Of a stretch of DNA of 43,818 nucleotides, positions 1-9,975 are shown piece by piece; the first letter of the stretch is position 1, and every line of letters begins with the position of its first letter. A model generated the notes under the pieces. The model was not told the origin of the DNA. It saw only the letters and a program-made list of their open reading frames with translations, and ran no database searches. A program made the position numbers and the translations under genes. The stretch is from Burkholderia sp. L27(2015) (GTDB lineage: Bacteria > Pseudomonadota > Gammaproteobacteria > Burkholderiales > Burkholderiaceae), in the NCBI RefSeq assembly GCF_009765705.1, contig NZ_LMUX01000009.1, forward strand, positions 197,335-241,152. Reading direction: 5' to 3'.

Positions 1-578
1 GCATGTTGGCGATACGCTATGCCTTGATGTACCCCGAGCAGACCGAGCAATTGGTGCTGGTCGACCCGATCGGCCTGGAGGACTGGAAGGCCAAGGGCGT
101 CCCGTCGATAAGCGTTGACCAGTGGTACCAGCGCGAGCTCAAGACCAATGCCGACAATATTCGCCGCTACGAGACCGCTACCTACTATGCGGGCCAATGG
201 CGCCCCGAGTACGAGCAGTGGGTGCAGATGCTGGCCGGTATGAACCGGGGCCCAGGCAAGCAGCGGGTGGCGTGGAATTCCGCATTGCTCTACGACATGA
301 TTTACACGCAGCCGGTCGTGTATGAACTCGGCCAGTTGAAGATGCCTACTTTGCTGATGATAGGCGACAAGGACAATACCGCGATCGGCAAGGACCTCGC
401 GCCCCCTGAAGTGCGTGCGACGCTGGGCAACTATCCGGTGCTCGGCAAACTGGCCGCCAAGGTAATCCCGCACGCGACGCTGGTGGAATTCCCCGACCTG
501 GGCCACTCGCCCCAAATCCAGGATCCCCACGCGTTCCATCAGGCGCTGCTGGGCGGGCTCGCTTTGACTTCCCGCTGA
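1..578 (+). CDS. alpha/beta hydrolase, C-terminal part (5' end outside window)
   Basis: The first bases read in frame as ..GG-MLAIRYALMYPEQ, which is the stretch just after the nucleophile elbow (G-x-S-x-G-G) of alpha/beta hydrolases, so the N-terminal half and the catalytic Ser lie upstream of the window. The rest of the triad is visible: an acid in the IGDKDNTAIG loop and the His in DLGHSPQIQDP. Substrate unknown; it belongs to the large lipase/esterase/haloperoxidase-like superfamily. Its last 40 bases overlap, tail to tail, the end of the ABC ATPase gene on the other strand. A second, unrelated-looking alpha/beta hydrolase sits inside that ABC operon, so the two may act on related substrates; this is inference from position only. 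Confidence 0.85.
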   Translation, partial: MLAIRYALMYPEQTEQLVLVDPIGLEDWKAKGVPSISVDQWYQRELKTNADNIRRYETATYYAGQWRPEYEQWVQMLAGMNRGPGKQRVAWNSALLYDMIYTQPVVYELGQLKMPTLLMIGDKDNTAIGKDLAPPEVRATLGNYPVLGKLAAKVIPHATLVEFPDLGHSPQIQDPHAFHQALLGGLALTSR

Positions 579-1402
579 AACACTTCCAGCGCGCGCGCCT
601 TGGTACTCACGAACAGCGGATCCGACATCGAGGCTGGCGTGCGCGGGCGCGCCAGATCGAAGCTCATGAATTCGGCGACGCGGGTCGGACGGCGAGTGAG
701 CAACAACACCTTGTCCGCCAGAAAGACCGCGTCTTCGAGATCGTGCGAGACGATCACCATCGTGACGCCGCTCTTCATGTAGATATCCTGCAGTTTTTCG
801 CGGATGAAGAGCGTCATTTCATAGTCGAGCGCTGAAAAAGGCTCATCGAGAAACAGCACTTCCGGGCGTGCGGCCAGCGCTCGCATGATGCAGACCGTTT
901 GCTGCTGGCCGCCCGACAATTCGTACGGGTAGCGCTGCAGGTCAAAGCGGATTTCAAACGACGCGATCAGCTCGTCCACGCGCGCCTTCACCTCGCTCGC
1001 GCCAAGACCCATGCGGCGCAACGGATACGCGATGTTGTCCACCGCCCTGAGCCAGGGAAACAGCGCCTCACGATAGTTCTGGAACACGTAGCCGATCACG
1101 GTTTCCTTGAGCGTCTTGCCGTCGAACAGGATTTCGCCGCGATCCAGGGGAATCAAGCCGGCGATCATGTTCATCAAGGTCGATTTACCGCAGCCGTTCG
1201 GTCCGAAGATCGACACGATCTTGCCTTTGGGCAAATCGAGGTTGAGATCTTCATACAACGGCGCGCCGGCAAAGGTCTTATACAGGCCGCGCATGGTGAT
1301 GTGCGTATGCGGTGCCGCTGGCAGAAAGCCGCCGCCGGCTCGTGACGAGTCCTGCTGCAAGCTCGCTGAGCGCAGCACGGGCGCAGGTTTGAACCAACTC
1401 AT
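539..1402 (-). CDS. ABC transporter ATP-binding protein, nitrate/sulfonate/taurine type (SsuB/TauB-like)
   Basis: Cytoplasmic ATPase of an importer, 287 aa. All ABC motifs are present in order: Walker A GPNGCGKST, a Q-loop in VFQNYREALFPW, signature LSGGQQQ, Walker B LFLDEPFSALD and the H-loop in VIVSHDLEDA. The FPW after the Q-loop is typical of the SsuB/TauB/NrtD branch. About 35 residues precede the domain, slightly longer than usual. The ATG overlaps the permease stop by 4 nt (ATGA), so the two are translationally coupled. It is the last gene of a minus-strand operon of four: binding protein, MetX-fold hydrolase, permease, ATPase. The transported substrate cannot be read from the sequence. 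Confidence 0.93.
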   Translation of the reverse strand: MSWFKPAPVLRSASLQQDSSRAGGGFLPAAPHTHITMRGLYKTFAGAPLYEDLNLDLPKGKIVSIFGPNGCGKSTLMNMIAGLIPLDRGEILFDGKTLKETVIGYVFQNYREALFPWLRAVDNIAYPLRRMGLGASEVKARVDELIASFEIRFDLQRYPYELSGGQQQTVCIMRALAARPEVLFLDEPFSALDYEMTLFIREKLQDIYMKSGVTMVIVSHDLEDAVFLADKVLLLTRRPTRVAEFMSFDLARPRTPASMSDPLFVSTKARALEVFQREVKASPPSSA

Positions 1403-2163
1403 TTGCCGCTCCAGTGAATGAAGCGCTTCTCGATCAGCATGAAGACGAGATTAAGCGCGTAGCCAAGCGCACCGGTAACGAGAATCGATGCGTACATATC
1501 TTTGACATTGAGAATTTGTTGCGCATCGATAATGCGATGGCCCAGGCCGCTTTCTGAACCGATAAACATTTCGGCCACGATCACGATCACCAATGTGATG
1601 CTGATGCCATTGCGCAGACCGACGAAGGTTTGCGACAGACTTTCGAGCAGCAGCACGTCCCTGAAGATCTGCCAGCTATTGGCGCCCATGACGCGCGCGG
1701 CGAGGATGCGCGTCTTGCGCGCGTGCATTACACCGTAGGCGCTGTTGAACAGGATCACCAGGACGGCCGCGAAACTGGCGATCGCGATTTTATTCGCGTC
1801 GGTAATGCCGAAGATCAGCAGAAACAATGGGATCAGTGCGCTCGATGGCGTCGAGCGAAAGAAGTCGATCAAGAATTCGACGCTGCGATAGGCGGGCTCC
1901 GAGCTGCCCAGCGCGATACCGAGCGGCACGCCGATGGCAGCGGCAATGCCGAACGCGATCATGGTGCGCATGAAGGTGGTGTCGATATCGCCCATCATGT
2001 TGCCGTTCGCCAGCGCGTCGAACAGGTGATGGATCGTGTCTACCGGGGACGGCATCAGCACCTTGTTGACCCAGCCGGCTGAGACGGCGACATACCAAAA
2101 CACAAATAGCGCGATCGGGCCGATAAACGGCAGCAACTGGCCAAACTCGAATTTCTTGGGCAC
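1399..2163 (-). CDS. ABC transporter permease, nitrate/sulfonate/taurine type (SsuC/TauC-like)
   Basis: Inner-membrane permease of 254 aa with about six hydrophobic helices and a BPD_transp_1 (EAA) loop around AARVMGANSWQIFRDVLL, the contact site for the ATPase. Length is normal for the SsuC/TauC family. The start is a GTG at 2161-2163 with AGGAA about 8 nt upstream; no in-frame ATG lies near. Its stop overlaps the ATPase start by 4 nt. An 84-nt spacer separates it from the upstream hydrolase gene, with no terminator visible, so one transcript is likely. Confidence 0.92.
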   Translation of the reverse strand: MPKKFEFGQLLPFIGPIALFVFWYVAVSAGWVNKVLMPSPVDTIHHLFDALANGNMMGDIDTTFMRTMIAFGIAAAIGVPLGIALGSSEPAYRSVEFLIDFFRSTPSSALIPLFLLIFGITDANKIAIASFAAVLVILFNSAYGVMHARKTRILAARVMGANSWQIFRDVLLLESLSQTFVGLRNGISITLVIVIVAEMFIGSESGLGHRIIDAQQILNVKDMYASILVTGALGYALNLVFMLIEKRFIHWSGK

Positions 2164-2246
2164 GTTAGCGTTCCTGGGAGCACATCGCAGCGGCCTGATG
2201 CCGCATGCGCTTTGAATGATCTTGCAATGGTCTTGCCGCAGGGCCG

Positions 2247-3260
2247 CTACTGCGCGAGCAGTTCGGCGAAGGCATCGTCGATAAATTTGTCGTCGACCGG
2301 GTTATTCGCGGGCATGCCGGCCCGGTGTCCCCAGATCGAAGGAATGGGCAATAGGCGTGCATTGCGCATCGCTGCGACCTCGCGGCGATTGTCCTCGACC
2401 TGAAAATACAGATCGGTTTCGCTCGGCATGATCAGCGCACGGGCCGAGATGGCGCCCAGCGCGCGCTCGAAATCGCCGTCGTAGAGCGGGTTCGCGCTGA
2501 TGTCGGCATGCTGCCAGGTCCAGATATGTTCGAGCAAATTGGCCGCGTTGCGTTTTAAGAAATTGCCCTCCCAGAAGCTGACCAGATAGTCTTCCAGCGA
2601 GCTGCAACCGACCTGCCGCCAAAGCTCCTCGCGATAAAAGCTTTGCGACATCGCCCAGCCGGCATATACGCGCCCCATCGCGCGCAGCCCGCGCTCCGGG
2701 AACCCAGTGAAGCGCCCATTCTGAAAATGTTCGTCCGCCGTCAGCGTCGCTTTGACGCCTTCGAGGAACACGTAATTGTGCGGCGAGATCTTGGCCGCCC
2801 CGCATACCACCGCGAGGCGCGGCACTTCGTTCGGATAGAGCGCCGCCCAGTGATAGGCCTGGATGCCGCCCATAGACCAGCCGCACGCCATCGCGAGCCG
2901 TTCGATACCGAACACCTCATGCAACAGCCGATGCTGGACCGCCACGTTGTCGGCGGCGGTGAAGTGCGGCCAGCGGGTGCCGTTGAACGGCGCCGCGGCA
3001 TTGCTCGGCGATGATGACAGACCGTTGCCGAACAGGTTGGGGATGATGATGAAGTAGCGTTGCGGATCGAGCGCGCGGCCGGGGCCGACCATCCATTCGA
3101 TATCGGTATGGTGGGCGCCGAACGGCGTCATGAATAGAATCGCGTTATTGCGCTCGGCGTTCAGCATACCGTACGTCTGGTAGGCCAACCGGGCACCCCG
3201 AAACGTGATGCCGGACTGCAACGGCACATTGCCGGCATCGAAAATCTTAAACTCATTCAT
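2247..3260 (-). CDS. MetX-fold alpha/beta hydrolase in the ABC operon
   Basis: About 337 aa, of the homoserine O-acetyltransferase-like branch of alpha/beta hydrolases. It keeps the MetX-style start (YQTYGMLN.. and [14 protein letters not shown]). The likely triad is Ser in CGWSMGG, Asp in SETDLYF and His in IWGHRAGMP. The true MetX of this genome lies 6 kb away and has GGSLGG and PHGHD instead, so this is a paralogue probably acting on something else, such as an ester or amide brought in by the neighbouring importer (inference). Start is uncertain: an ATG at 3260 or a GTG at 3284, neither with a good ribosome site; I use the ATG. It follows the binding-protein gene by 44 nt. Confidence 0.85.
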   Translation of the reverse strand: MNEFKIFDAGNVPLQSGITFRGARLAYQTYGMLNAERNNAILFMTPFGAHHTDIEWMVGPGRALDPQRYFIIIPNLFGNGLSSSPSNAAAPFNGTRWPHFTAADNVAVQHRLLHEVFGIERLAMACGWSMGGIQAYHWAALYPNEVPRLAVVCGAAKISPHNYVFLEGVKATLTADEHFQNGRFTGFPERGLRAMGRVYAGWAMSQSFYREELWRQVGCSSLEDYLVSFWEGNFLKRNAANLLEHIWTWQHADISANPLYDGDFERALGAISARALIMPSETDLYFQVEDNRREVAAMRNARLLPIPSIWGHRAGMPANNPVDDKFIDDAFAELLAQ

Positions 3261-3304
3261 GCGGGGATCTAGGTTAGGTGACACGACAGCGGCGGCCCTG
3301 GGGT

Positions 3305-4288
3305 TCAGGCTTTGTAAAGCATGGGCGCGGCGACGATTTTTCTGTCGAACACTTTGTGGTCGGTGAAGACATCGAAGAGTTTCTGGATCGACTGCACGTC
3401 CGAGGGTTTGACTTCGTCGTAGGTGATGTAGCCGCTGATCGGCACTTCCATGGCAACCGGGCCATCGATCGCGGTGTAGCCTTTGAGATGGACGTTGGCC
3501 TGCAAGCCCTGTTTGCGGACGTAGTCCACGCCGGCCGCGTAGCCCTTGAGAAACCCGGGCACCAGCGACGCTTTATCCTTGAATGCCGTGGTCGTGAGCG
3601 CTGCCGCGCCACCTACCCACGGTGTATTCGGATCGTCGAGCACATAGCGCGACACTACGCCCGCGCCCAGCGAACGCGATACGCCCAATTGACGTCCGAT
3701 TACGCCGGTGGGCTCGAGGATGTAGGCGCCGTCCACCTGACCTGCCGCCAGTGCCGGCACGAGCTGGCCGATCGGCAGTTCGACCACTTGCGCACCGACG
3801 GCGCCGGCGTGTTCTAGCATCACTTTGGTTAGCGTGACGTTGTTGATACCCGGGCCGCAGGCCACTTTCTTGCCGGCCAGCTCCTTGACCGTTTTGACGT
3901 TCGAGGCGATCGGGACGATGATCTGGTCGAGCACATATTTTTCATCGGCAAAATTCAGGCAAACAAATTTGAGCAGGCCTGGCGATTGCGCTTCGGCTAG
4001 ACCCAGCACGGTAATCGCGGTGCCGTTCGCACAACCGTCGATACGCCCGGCGATCAACGCTTCGGCAACCTGATTCGGGCTGCCGAACTTGACGCCCTCC
4101 ACCGTGACACCCGCGGCTTTGAACAGCCCCAAGTCGAGCGCCGCATAAAACGGCAAGCCGGCGGCAATGGGCCAGTAGCCGATTACCAGTTTGTCGCCGG
4201 CGGCGTAGGATCGGCCTGTCAGGCCGAGCGCCGTGGCGGCCGCGGCCGATTGCAACAGACGGCGACGCGTGAAGTTGATATTTGACAT
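3305..4288 (-). CDS. ABC transporter substrate-binding protein, SsuA/NMT1-like, Tat-exported
   Basis: Periplasmic binding protein of 327 aa, first gene of the importer operon. The N-terminus [16 protein letters not shown] is a twin-arginine (Tat) signal followed by a short hydrophobic stretch and a cleavage site near SYAAGD. The body starts [24 protein letters not shown], as in the SsuA/THI5/NMT1 group that binds sulfonates, nitrate, thiamine precursors and aromatic compounds. The open frame continues 110 codons upstream, but the ATG at 4288 is chosen because AGGAG lies about 9 nt before it and because it places the Tat motif at residue 7. Ligand unknown. Confidence 0.9.
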   Translation of the reverse strand: MSNINFTRRRLLQSAAAATALGLTGRSYAAGDKLVIGYWPIAAGLPFYAALDLGLFKAAGVTVEGVKFGSPNQVAEALIAGRIDGCANGTAITVLGLAEAQSPGLLKFVCLNFADEKYVLDQIIVPIASNVKTVKELAGKKVACGPGINNVTLTKVMLEHAGAVGAQVVELPIGQLVPALAAGQVDGAYILEPTGVIGRQLGVSRSLGAGVVSRYVLDDPNTPWVGGAAALTTTAFKDKASLVPGFLKGYAAGVDYVRKQGLQANVHLKGYTAIDGPVAMEVPISGYITYDEVKPSDVQSIQKLFDVFTDHKVFDRKIVAAPMLYKA

Positions 4289-4590
4289 GAGAGGCTCCTG
4301 GAAACCGGTCGAAGGCATGTGCGAAATCCGAACTACATAAGCAAGGACTGCGCCTGTTGAATGGAGTCGTCGACTGGGCTTCTCAGGCCTGGATGCGTAG
4401 GTGTCGTTGCGATTGTGTGTACACTTGCTCGCTCGAATATGGTGCGCGATCGTTGTGGTTCGTCGCTTACCGCACTCGATTGATGCGTGGTACGCCCCGG
4501 TTTTTCTGGCGATTCCGTGCAATGTCAGTGCAATGCATTGAGAGGCGGGGGCGCTTGCGTCGCCGTTAGCGAAAATTAGATTTCTAACTG
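4289..4590. other. intergenic region between divergent genes
   Basis: This gap holds the start signals of the ABC operon (leftward) and dedA (rightward). I see no convincing -35/-10 pair. The only notable element is the palindrome GTGTACAC at 4417-4424, which could be a small operator but is too short to trust. Open frames here are chance ones. Confidence 0.5.
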
Positions 4591-5247
4591 ATGGGCAGAG
4601 ATATGACGCAGTGGACACAGTTGGTGCAACTCGTGCTGCATTTCGATCATCAATTGGGTGGCGCGATCGCGCAGTACGGTACGGCGGTGTATGCCATCCT
4701 TTTTGCGATCATTTTTCTGGAAATTGCGTTTATCCCTTTGTTCTTCCTGCCCGGCGACCCGTTGCTGTTTATCTGCGGCGCGTTTTGCGCGTCGGGCTCG
4801 CTGGATCTGCGTATCCTGGCGCCGGTCCTGGTGGTGGCGACGGTGGCGGGCAGCGCCGTCAACTATCGGATCGGTCGCGTGGTCGGGCAGCAGGTCTATA
4901 CACGCGATTATCGTTGGCTGGATCGTGGCGCATTGGAGAAAACGCATCGCTTTTATGAAGCGCGCGGAGGCCTGACCTTCTTGCTGTCGCCATTCCTGGC
5001 GGTGATCCGCACGTTCGCGCCGTTTGTCGCTGGGGTGTCGGGCATGACCTTCGCCCGGTTTCTGTCGTTCGTGCTTGCGGGCGCAGTGCTGTGGGTGATC
5101 AGCCTGACGCTGGCCGGTTACTTTTTTGGGAACGTGCCCTTGATACGCGATCACTTGAGCGCGATCGTCCCGCTCGGGATCGGCATCGGCGTTGGCGCAC
5201 TGCTGGTACTCAGCGGTTTGCGCGCGTTCAAGGCGCGCGGACGGTGA
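4591..5247 (+). CDS. DedA family membrane protein
   Basis: Inner-membrane protein of 218 aa in the DedA/SNARE-associated (VTT) family, whose members are linked to undecaprenyl-phosphate and phospholipid flipping, envelope integrity and resistance to cationic peptides. Family marks seen are FLPGDPLLFICGAF near residues 50-65, a short polar loop, and the conserved FLAVIRTFAPFVAGVSGM segment with its Arg and Pro. Four to five hydrophobic helices are evident. Start could be the ATG at 4591 or the one at 4603 (MTQWTQ), which has GGGCAGAG before it. It ends 12 nt from the converging M48 protease gene. Confidence 0.9.
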   Translation: MGRDMTQWTQLVQLVLHFDHQLGGAIAQYGTAVYAILFAIIFLEIAFIPLFFLPGDPLLFICGAFCASGSLDLRILAPVLVVATVAGSAVNYRIGRVVGQQVYTRDYRWLDRGALEKTHRFYEARGGLTFLLSPFLAVIRTFAPFVAGVSGMTFARFLSFVLAGAVLWVISLTLAGYFFGNVPLIRDHLSAIVPLGIGIGVGALLVLSGLRAFKARGR

Positions 5248-5259
5248 GTTTGAATGAAC

Positions 5260-6261
5260 TCAGTCGCTCGATACTGCCGGATGCGCCGCCCGCCTGGCTG
5301 GCCGCTTGAGCGTTGCCTTGAGCTCGGGATACCCCACGCCGCTATAAGGCGGCAACTGCGACAACGGTTTGTGCTGGGTGCGTGCATACAGCGACAGCAT
5401 GTCGCGCATGTGCTTCTTCAAATCGGCGATACGTCGATCGTCGAAGGGGCGGGCCTGAAGGAACGGCTGCTTTTCATGGCTATTGAGCTTGTCGAGCTTG
5501 GTCCATAGCGATATCACCGCGCGTGGATCGTAACCGGCACGCGCGGCAATCTCGGTGCCGATCACGTCGGCTTCGGTTTCGTCATCGCGGCTGTAGCCGG
5601 CCGTCAGCAACTGGGTGCCTATGCCTAACGGATTCGTTCCCAGCCCCGACAACCCGAACAATTGCGGCGTCGTGCGCGCAGCGATTTGCTCGGCTTCCTG
5701 CTGGCCCAGCCTGCCGCGCGCATGCTCGCGCAAGGCATGGGCAATCTCGTGGCCCAGCAACATGGCAATTTCGTTTTCGTTGAGCTTGAGCCGGTCGATC
5801 ATCCCGGTCGTTATCAGGATCTTGCCGCCCGGCAGGCAGAAGGCATTGATCACGCGCGTGCGGATCACGTTGGCCTCCCAGTGCCACTGGCGCGAGCGAT
5901 CGTTCCACTTGAGCGCATACGGCACCAGCTTGGTCGCGATCGTACGCACTTGCGGCAGCGGCGCCTGCTTGTCGTTGAGCAGATGGTTTTCGCGTTGCGC
6001 ACCTTCCAGCACATAGACGTATTGTTCCTCGGCTTGCTGCTCGAGCATCTCGACGGGCACGAGACTGCGAAACATCGCGCCATTGCCCGCTTGTACCTCG
6101 CTGCTGGGGATCGCTACGGCGGGTGCCGCAGCTTGACGACTTGGCGCGGCGGCAGCCGGGCCACCGACCGCGGGGCCGGCAACAGCGGTCTCGACGACAA
6201 GGCCGCCGACCAAGGTCAGCATAAGCGCGATGCAATGACGCAGCACGTAAGACGGGTTCAT
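5260..6261 (-). CDS. periplasmic M48 family zinc metalloprotease (BepA/LoiP-like)
   Basis: Predicted secreted protease of 333 aa. A signal peptide runs to about residue 29 (hydrophobic LMLTLVGGLVV, then TAVAG). The zinc site is HEIAH at 171-175, with the third ligand Glu in DETEAD near residue 230, the standard M48 pattern. This class degrades misfolded or stalled envelope proteins in the periplasm. The frame is open further upstream, but the ATG at 6261 is favoured by a GGAG about 10 nt before it and by an exact ATGA overlap with the stop of the AmpG-like gene, indicating coupled translation. Confidence 0.92.
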   Translation of the reverse strand: MNPSYVLRHCIALMLTLVGGLVVETAVAGPAVGGPAAAAPSRQAAAPAVAIPSSEVQAGNGAMFRSLVPVEMLEQQAEEQYVYVLEGAQRENHLLNDKQAPLPQVRTIATKLVPYALKWNDRSRQWHWEANVIRTRVINAFCLPGGKILITTGMIDRLKLNENEIAMLLGHEIAHALREHARGRLGQQEAEQIAARTTPQLFGLSGLGTNPLGIGTQLLTAGYSRDDETEADVIGTEIAARAGYDPRAVISLWTKLDKLNSHEKQPFLQARPFDDRRIADLKKHMRDMLSLYARTQHKPLSQLPPYSGVGYPELKATLKRPARRAAHPAVSSD

Positions 6262-7574
6262 CGAGAGCGGCTCCAGGGCGCGATACGGGGCAACAGAAGG
6301 ATACCGGGAATTGCGAGAAACGCGCACATCAGGAAAAACTCCGGCCAGCCCACCCATTTCACCACGTAACCTGCGCCTGCGTTGGCGAAGGTGCGCGGCA
6401 CCGAGGCCAGACTGGTGAACAGCGCAAACTGTGTCGCTGTATAGCGCGGGTCGGTGGCGTTGGCGATATAGGCGGTGAAGGCCGCCGTGCCCAGGCCCGC
6501 CGCGAACGCTTCAAGCGCGATCACACCGGCCAGCCCCAAGTTGGAGCGGCCGTGATAAGCCAGCCATGCGAAACCGAATATCGAGGCCCACTGCGCAAAG
6601 CCGAACACCCACAAACCGCGCGAGATGCCGATCTTCATCAACCACACGCCGCCGGCAATGCCGCCGACGATACTGGCCCAGAAGCCGGCGGATTTGGCGA
6701 TCAGGCCGATTTCGGTTTTGGTAAAACCCAGATCCAGGTAAAACGAGGTCGCCAGCGACGTCGCCATGCTATCGCCGAGTTTATAGAGAAAGATAAACGC
6801 CAGCACCAGCAACGCACCGCGCCACCCGTCGCGCGCTATGAATTCGCGAAACGGTAGCACCACGGCCTGTTTCAGGTTCCGGGGCGGCGCGCCGTACGTG
6901 GCGGGTTCATCGATGATCAGCGTGGTGATGATGCCGGGCAACATGAAAGCGGCCGTCACGATAAACACGGTCGGCCAACTGACGTGGTCGGCCAAGATCA
7001 GTGACAGCGAGCCCGGCACCAGGCCGGCGACTTTATAAGCGTTGACATGAACCGCGGTGCCCAAGCCCTGCTCCCGATCGTCGAGCAACTCGCGGCGGTA
7101 CGCGTCGATCACGGTGTCCTGGCTCGCGCTGAAAAACGCCAGCAGGACCGCAAATAGTGCGGCGGTCCAGATCGCCTGGTGCGGCGAGATAAAGCCCATC
7201 GCGGCGATGGTGAACATGGTCAGGATCTGCGTGAGCACCATCCAGCCACGCCGGCGTCCCCATGTGCGTCCCCAGCTCGGCAAAGCGGGCACGAAGCGGT
7301 CCATCAACGGCGCCCAAAGGAATTTCCAGGTGTACGGAAACTGGATCAGGGCAAACAGACCGATCGCCTTGAGGTCGACGCCGTCCGATCGCAACCACGC
7401 CTGCACCAGACTAAGCAGGACGAACAGCGGCAAACCGGAGGTAAAGCCCAGGAATACGCAAATCAGCATGCGCCGATTGAAATAGGCTTGCCATCCGGAG
7501 TGGGGATGAGGCGTGTCGCCGCGGGCGCTCGCAGTCGGCGTGCTGGCCGAGGCGTCCGGATTCAATTCGGGCAT
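6258..7574 (-). CDS. ampG: AmpG-like muropeptide MFS permease
   Basis: Inner-membrane major facilitator of 438 aa with about 12-14 hydrophobic helices. The region FLGFTSGLPLFVLL.., GVDLKAIGLFALIQFPYTWKF, LWAPLMDRFVP closely follows AmpG, which carries anhydro-muropeptides from the periplasm to the cytosol for cell-wall recycling and, in many bacteria, beta-lactamase signalling. About 30 hydrophilic residues at the N-terminus are extra. It is coupled (ATGA) to the M48 protease, so both may belong to one envelope-maintenance unit. Substrate is inferred from the family only; no ampC/ampR is in view. Confidence 0.87.
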   Translation of the reverse strand: MPELNPDASASTPTASARGDTPHPHSGWQAYFNRRMLICVFLGFTSGLPLFVLLSLVQAWLRSDGVDLKAIGLFALIQFPYTWKFLWAPLMDRFVPALPSWGRTWGRRRGWMVLTQILTMFTIAAMGFISPHQAIWTAALFAVLLAFFSASQDTVIDAYRRELLDDREQGLGTAVHVNAYKVAGLVPGSLSLILADHVSWPTVFIVTAAFMLPGIITTLIIDEPATYGAPPRNLKQAVVLPFREFIARDGWRGALLVLAFIFLYKLGDSMATSLATSFYLDLGFTKTEIGLIAKSAGFWASIVGGIAGGVWLMKIGISRGLWVFGFAQWASIFGFAWLAYHGRSNLGLAGVIALEAFAAGLGTAAFTAYIANATDPRYTATQFALFTSLASVPRTFANAGAGYVVKWVGWPEFFLMCAFLAIPGILLLPRIAPWSRSR

Positions 7575-7714
7575 CGGCGGCCCGTCATGGTGTTACCTGG
7601 AGCAGCGGGTAGGCATGGTATGCGTCCGCCGTGATCGCTTCGCTTCATATCGAACCGTAAATCGAGGGATGGCTAAAATCGGGGCAGTGTATGGCGCATG
7701 GGCACCGCCACCGG

Positions 7715-8415
7715 CTACCGCGATGGTTTGCCGCGCCCCACTTCTTGCACGCGATAAACCGCAAGGCTACCACGCCAGTTGTGCCCCCAGCGGATAGTAC
7801 GGCCGCCATGCAGGACACTGCGCTCGATAATCTCGATGCCAACCTCGGGCGCCAGCGCTTCGAAATCCTCGATCGTCAGTACCCGCACGTTCGGCGTATT
7901 GTGCCATTGGTAAGGCAGCGCCTTGGATACGGGCATGCGTCCGCGCAACACTTCGAGGCGGTGAGGCCAATAGCCGAAGTTCGGAAACGAGACGATCGCC
8001 TGACGTGCGACCCGTACGGTTTCACGCAGGATAGCAGCGGTCTGGTGGATGGTCTGCAAGGTTTGCGATAGGACGGCCAGATCGAAGCTCTGGTCTTCGA
8101 ACAGACGCAGGCCGTCTTCGAGATTCTGCTGGATGACGTTGACGCCTTTTTCGGCGCACGCGAGCACGCCGGCATCGTTGATTTCAATGCCATAGCCAAC
8201 GATCTCGAGTTCCGCTCGCAGGATGGAGAGCAGCGAGCCGTCGCCGCAGCCGAGGTCGAGCACGCTGGAGCGCGGCTCGACCCAACGCGCGATGGTGCGG
8301 AAATCGGCGCGCGGCGTCAGGCTATCGAAAATGCTTTGTTGGGACGCCGATTCATGACGGGCGGCCGCGGTAGGCACGGCGGCGGGTACAGCGGCGGCGG
8401 TGTCGACAAATTGGC

Positions 8416-8419
<4 letters not shown>
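7715..8419 (-). CDS. metW: methionine biosynthesis protein MetW
   Basis: Class I SAM-methyltransferase-fold protein, 234 aa. Motif I is [15 protein letters not shown] (about residues 53-67), followed by GYGIEIN and the MetW-specific stretch [22 protein letters not shown] and [12 protein letters not shown]. MetW is needed with MetX for full homoserine acyltransferase activity in several Proteobacteria and is nearly always next to it. Here its ATG overlaps the metX stop by 4 nt. About 20 Ala/Val-rich residues at the N-terminus are extra relative to a typical MetW of about 200 aa. The ORF is intact. Confidence 0.95.
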
Positions 8420-9570
<1,151 letters not shown>

Positions 9571-9813
9571 AAACCCACCGGGTAAAAGCCAAACAAAGGC
9601 TAAAGGGAGTCGACGATGGGCGCGGGAACCGAACTGAATGGGCGTTGAGCGCTGCTGACGACCTCTTTAGCCGCATTTATATGAATCTGCATCCACAGGA
9701 GGAGGCAGAATTCACGCGCCCGCAATCGAGTCAGCAAATCGGCGCGTTTGGTGGCTAGTGGATGATCACTAGCGGATTGGGTACTTCGAATAACTTATGC
9801 AGTGGAAATTATA
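9571..9813 (-). promoter_or_regulatory. metX promoter and structured 5' leader
   Basis: On the minus strand a perfect TATAAT lies at 9808-9813, with no good -35 at the right distance. A transcript from there would have a leader of about 230 nt. Two possible RNA structures are seen in it: a 7-bp hairpin GCTAGTG/CACTAGC at 9754-9773, and a longer-range 8-bp pairing of GGCTAAAG (9598-9605) with CTTTAGCC (9665-9672). The second closes about 30 nt before the start codon. No match to a known SAM riboswitch class was recognised. Confidence 0.35.
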
Positions 9814-9975
9814 ACGCAAACTGGGATGGGGAGCGGATGGCGGGGAGGGGGCAGCCGAGTGGCTGACGAATGCTATGGCTGTATGGACGCGGCGATGCGG
9901 CTTTGCCCATACCGCTGCGGCAACGACTGCCGCGATTCCAACGGCGGCATAAATATAGCGATGGCGCTTCATCAA
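9769..9975 (-). pseudogene. truncated remnant of a membrane protein, third gene of the PAAR cassette
   Basis: A 68-codon frame beginning MMKRHRYIYAAVGIAAVVAAAVWAK, a single signal-anchor helix with basic N-terminus. It starts inside the stop of the preceding gene (ATGA overlap), so it was once the third gene of that operon. After about residue 50 the protein turns into unstructured Ser/Pro-rich and then random sequence, and the DNA there is the metX promoter (TATAAT at 9808-9813). It therefore looks like the first 45 or so codons of a longer protein cut off at the edge of the cassette. The function of the intact form is unknown. Confidence 0.5.

Noticed and set aside
2247-3260. Second metX
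   Set aside because: The active-site context (GWSMGG, GHRAG) and operon differ from true MetX, which is present at 8416-9570 with metW.
3305-4618. 437-aa reading of the ABC binding protein
   Set aside because: The first 110 codons have no similarity and lack a ribosome site; the ATG at 4288 has AGGAG and a Tat signal directly after it.
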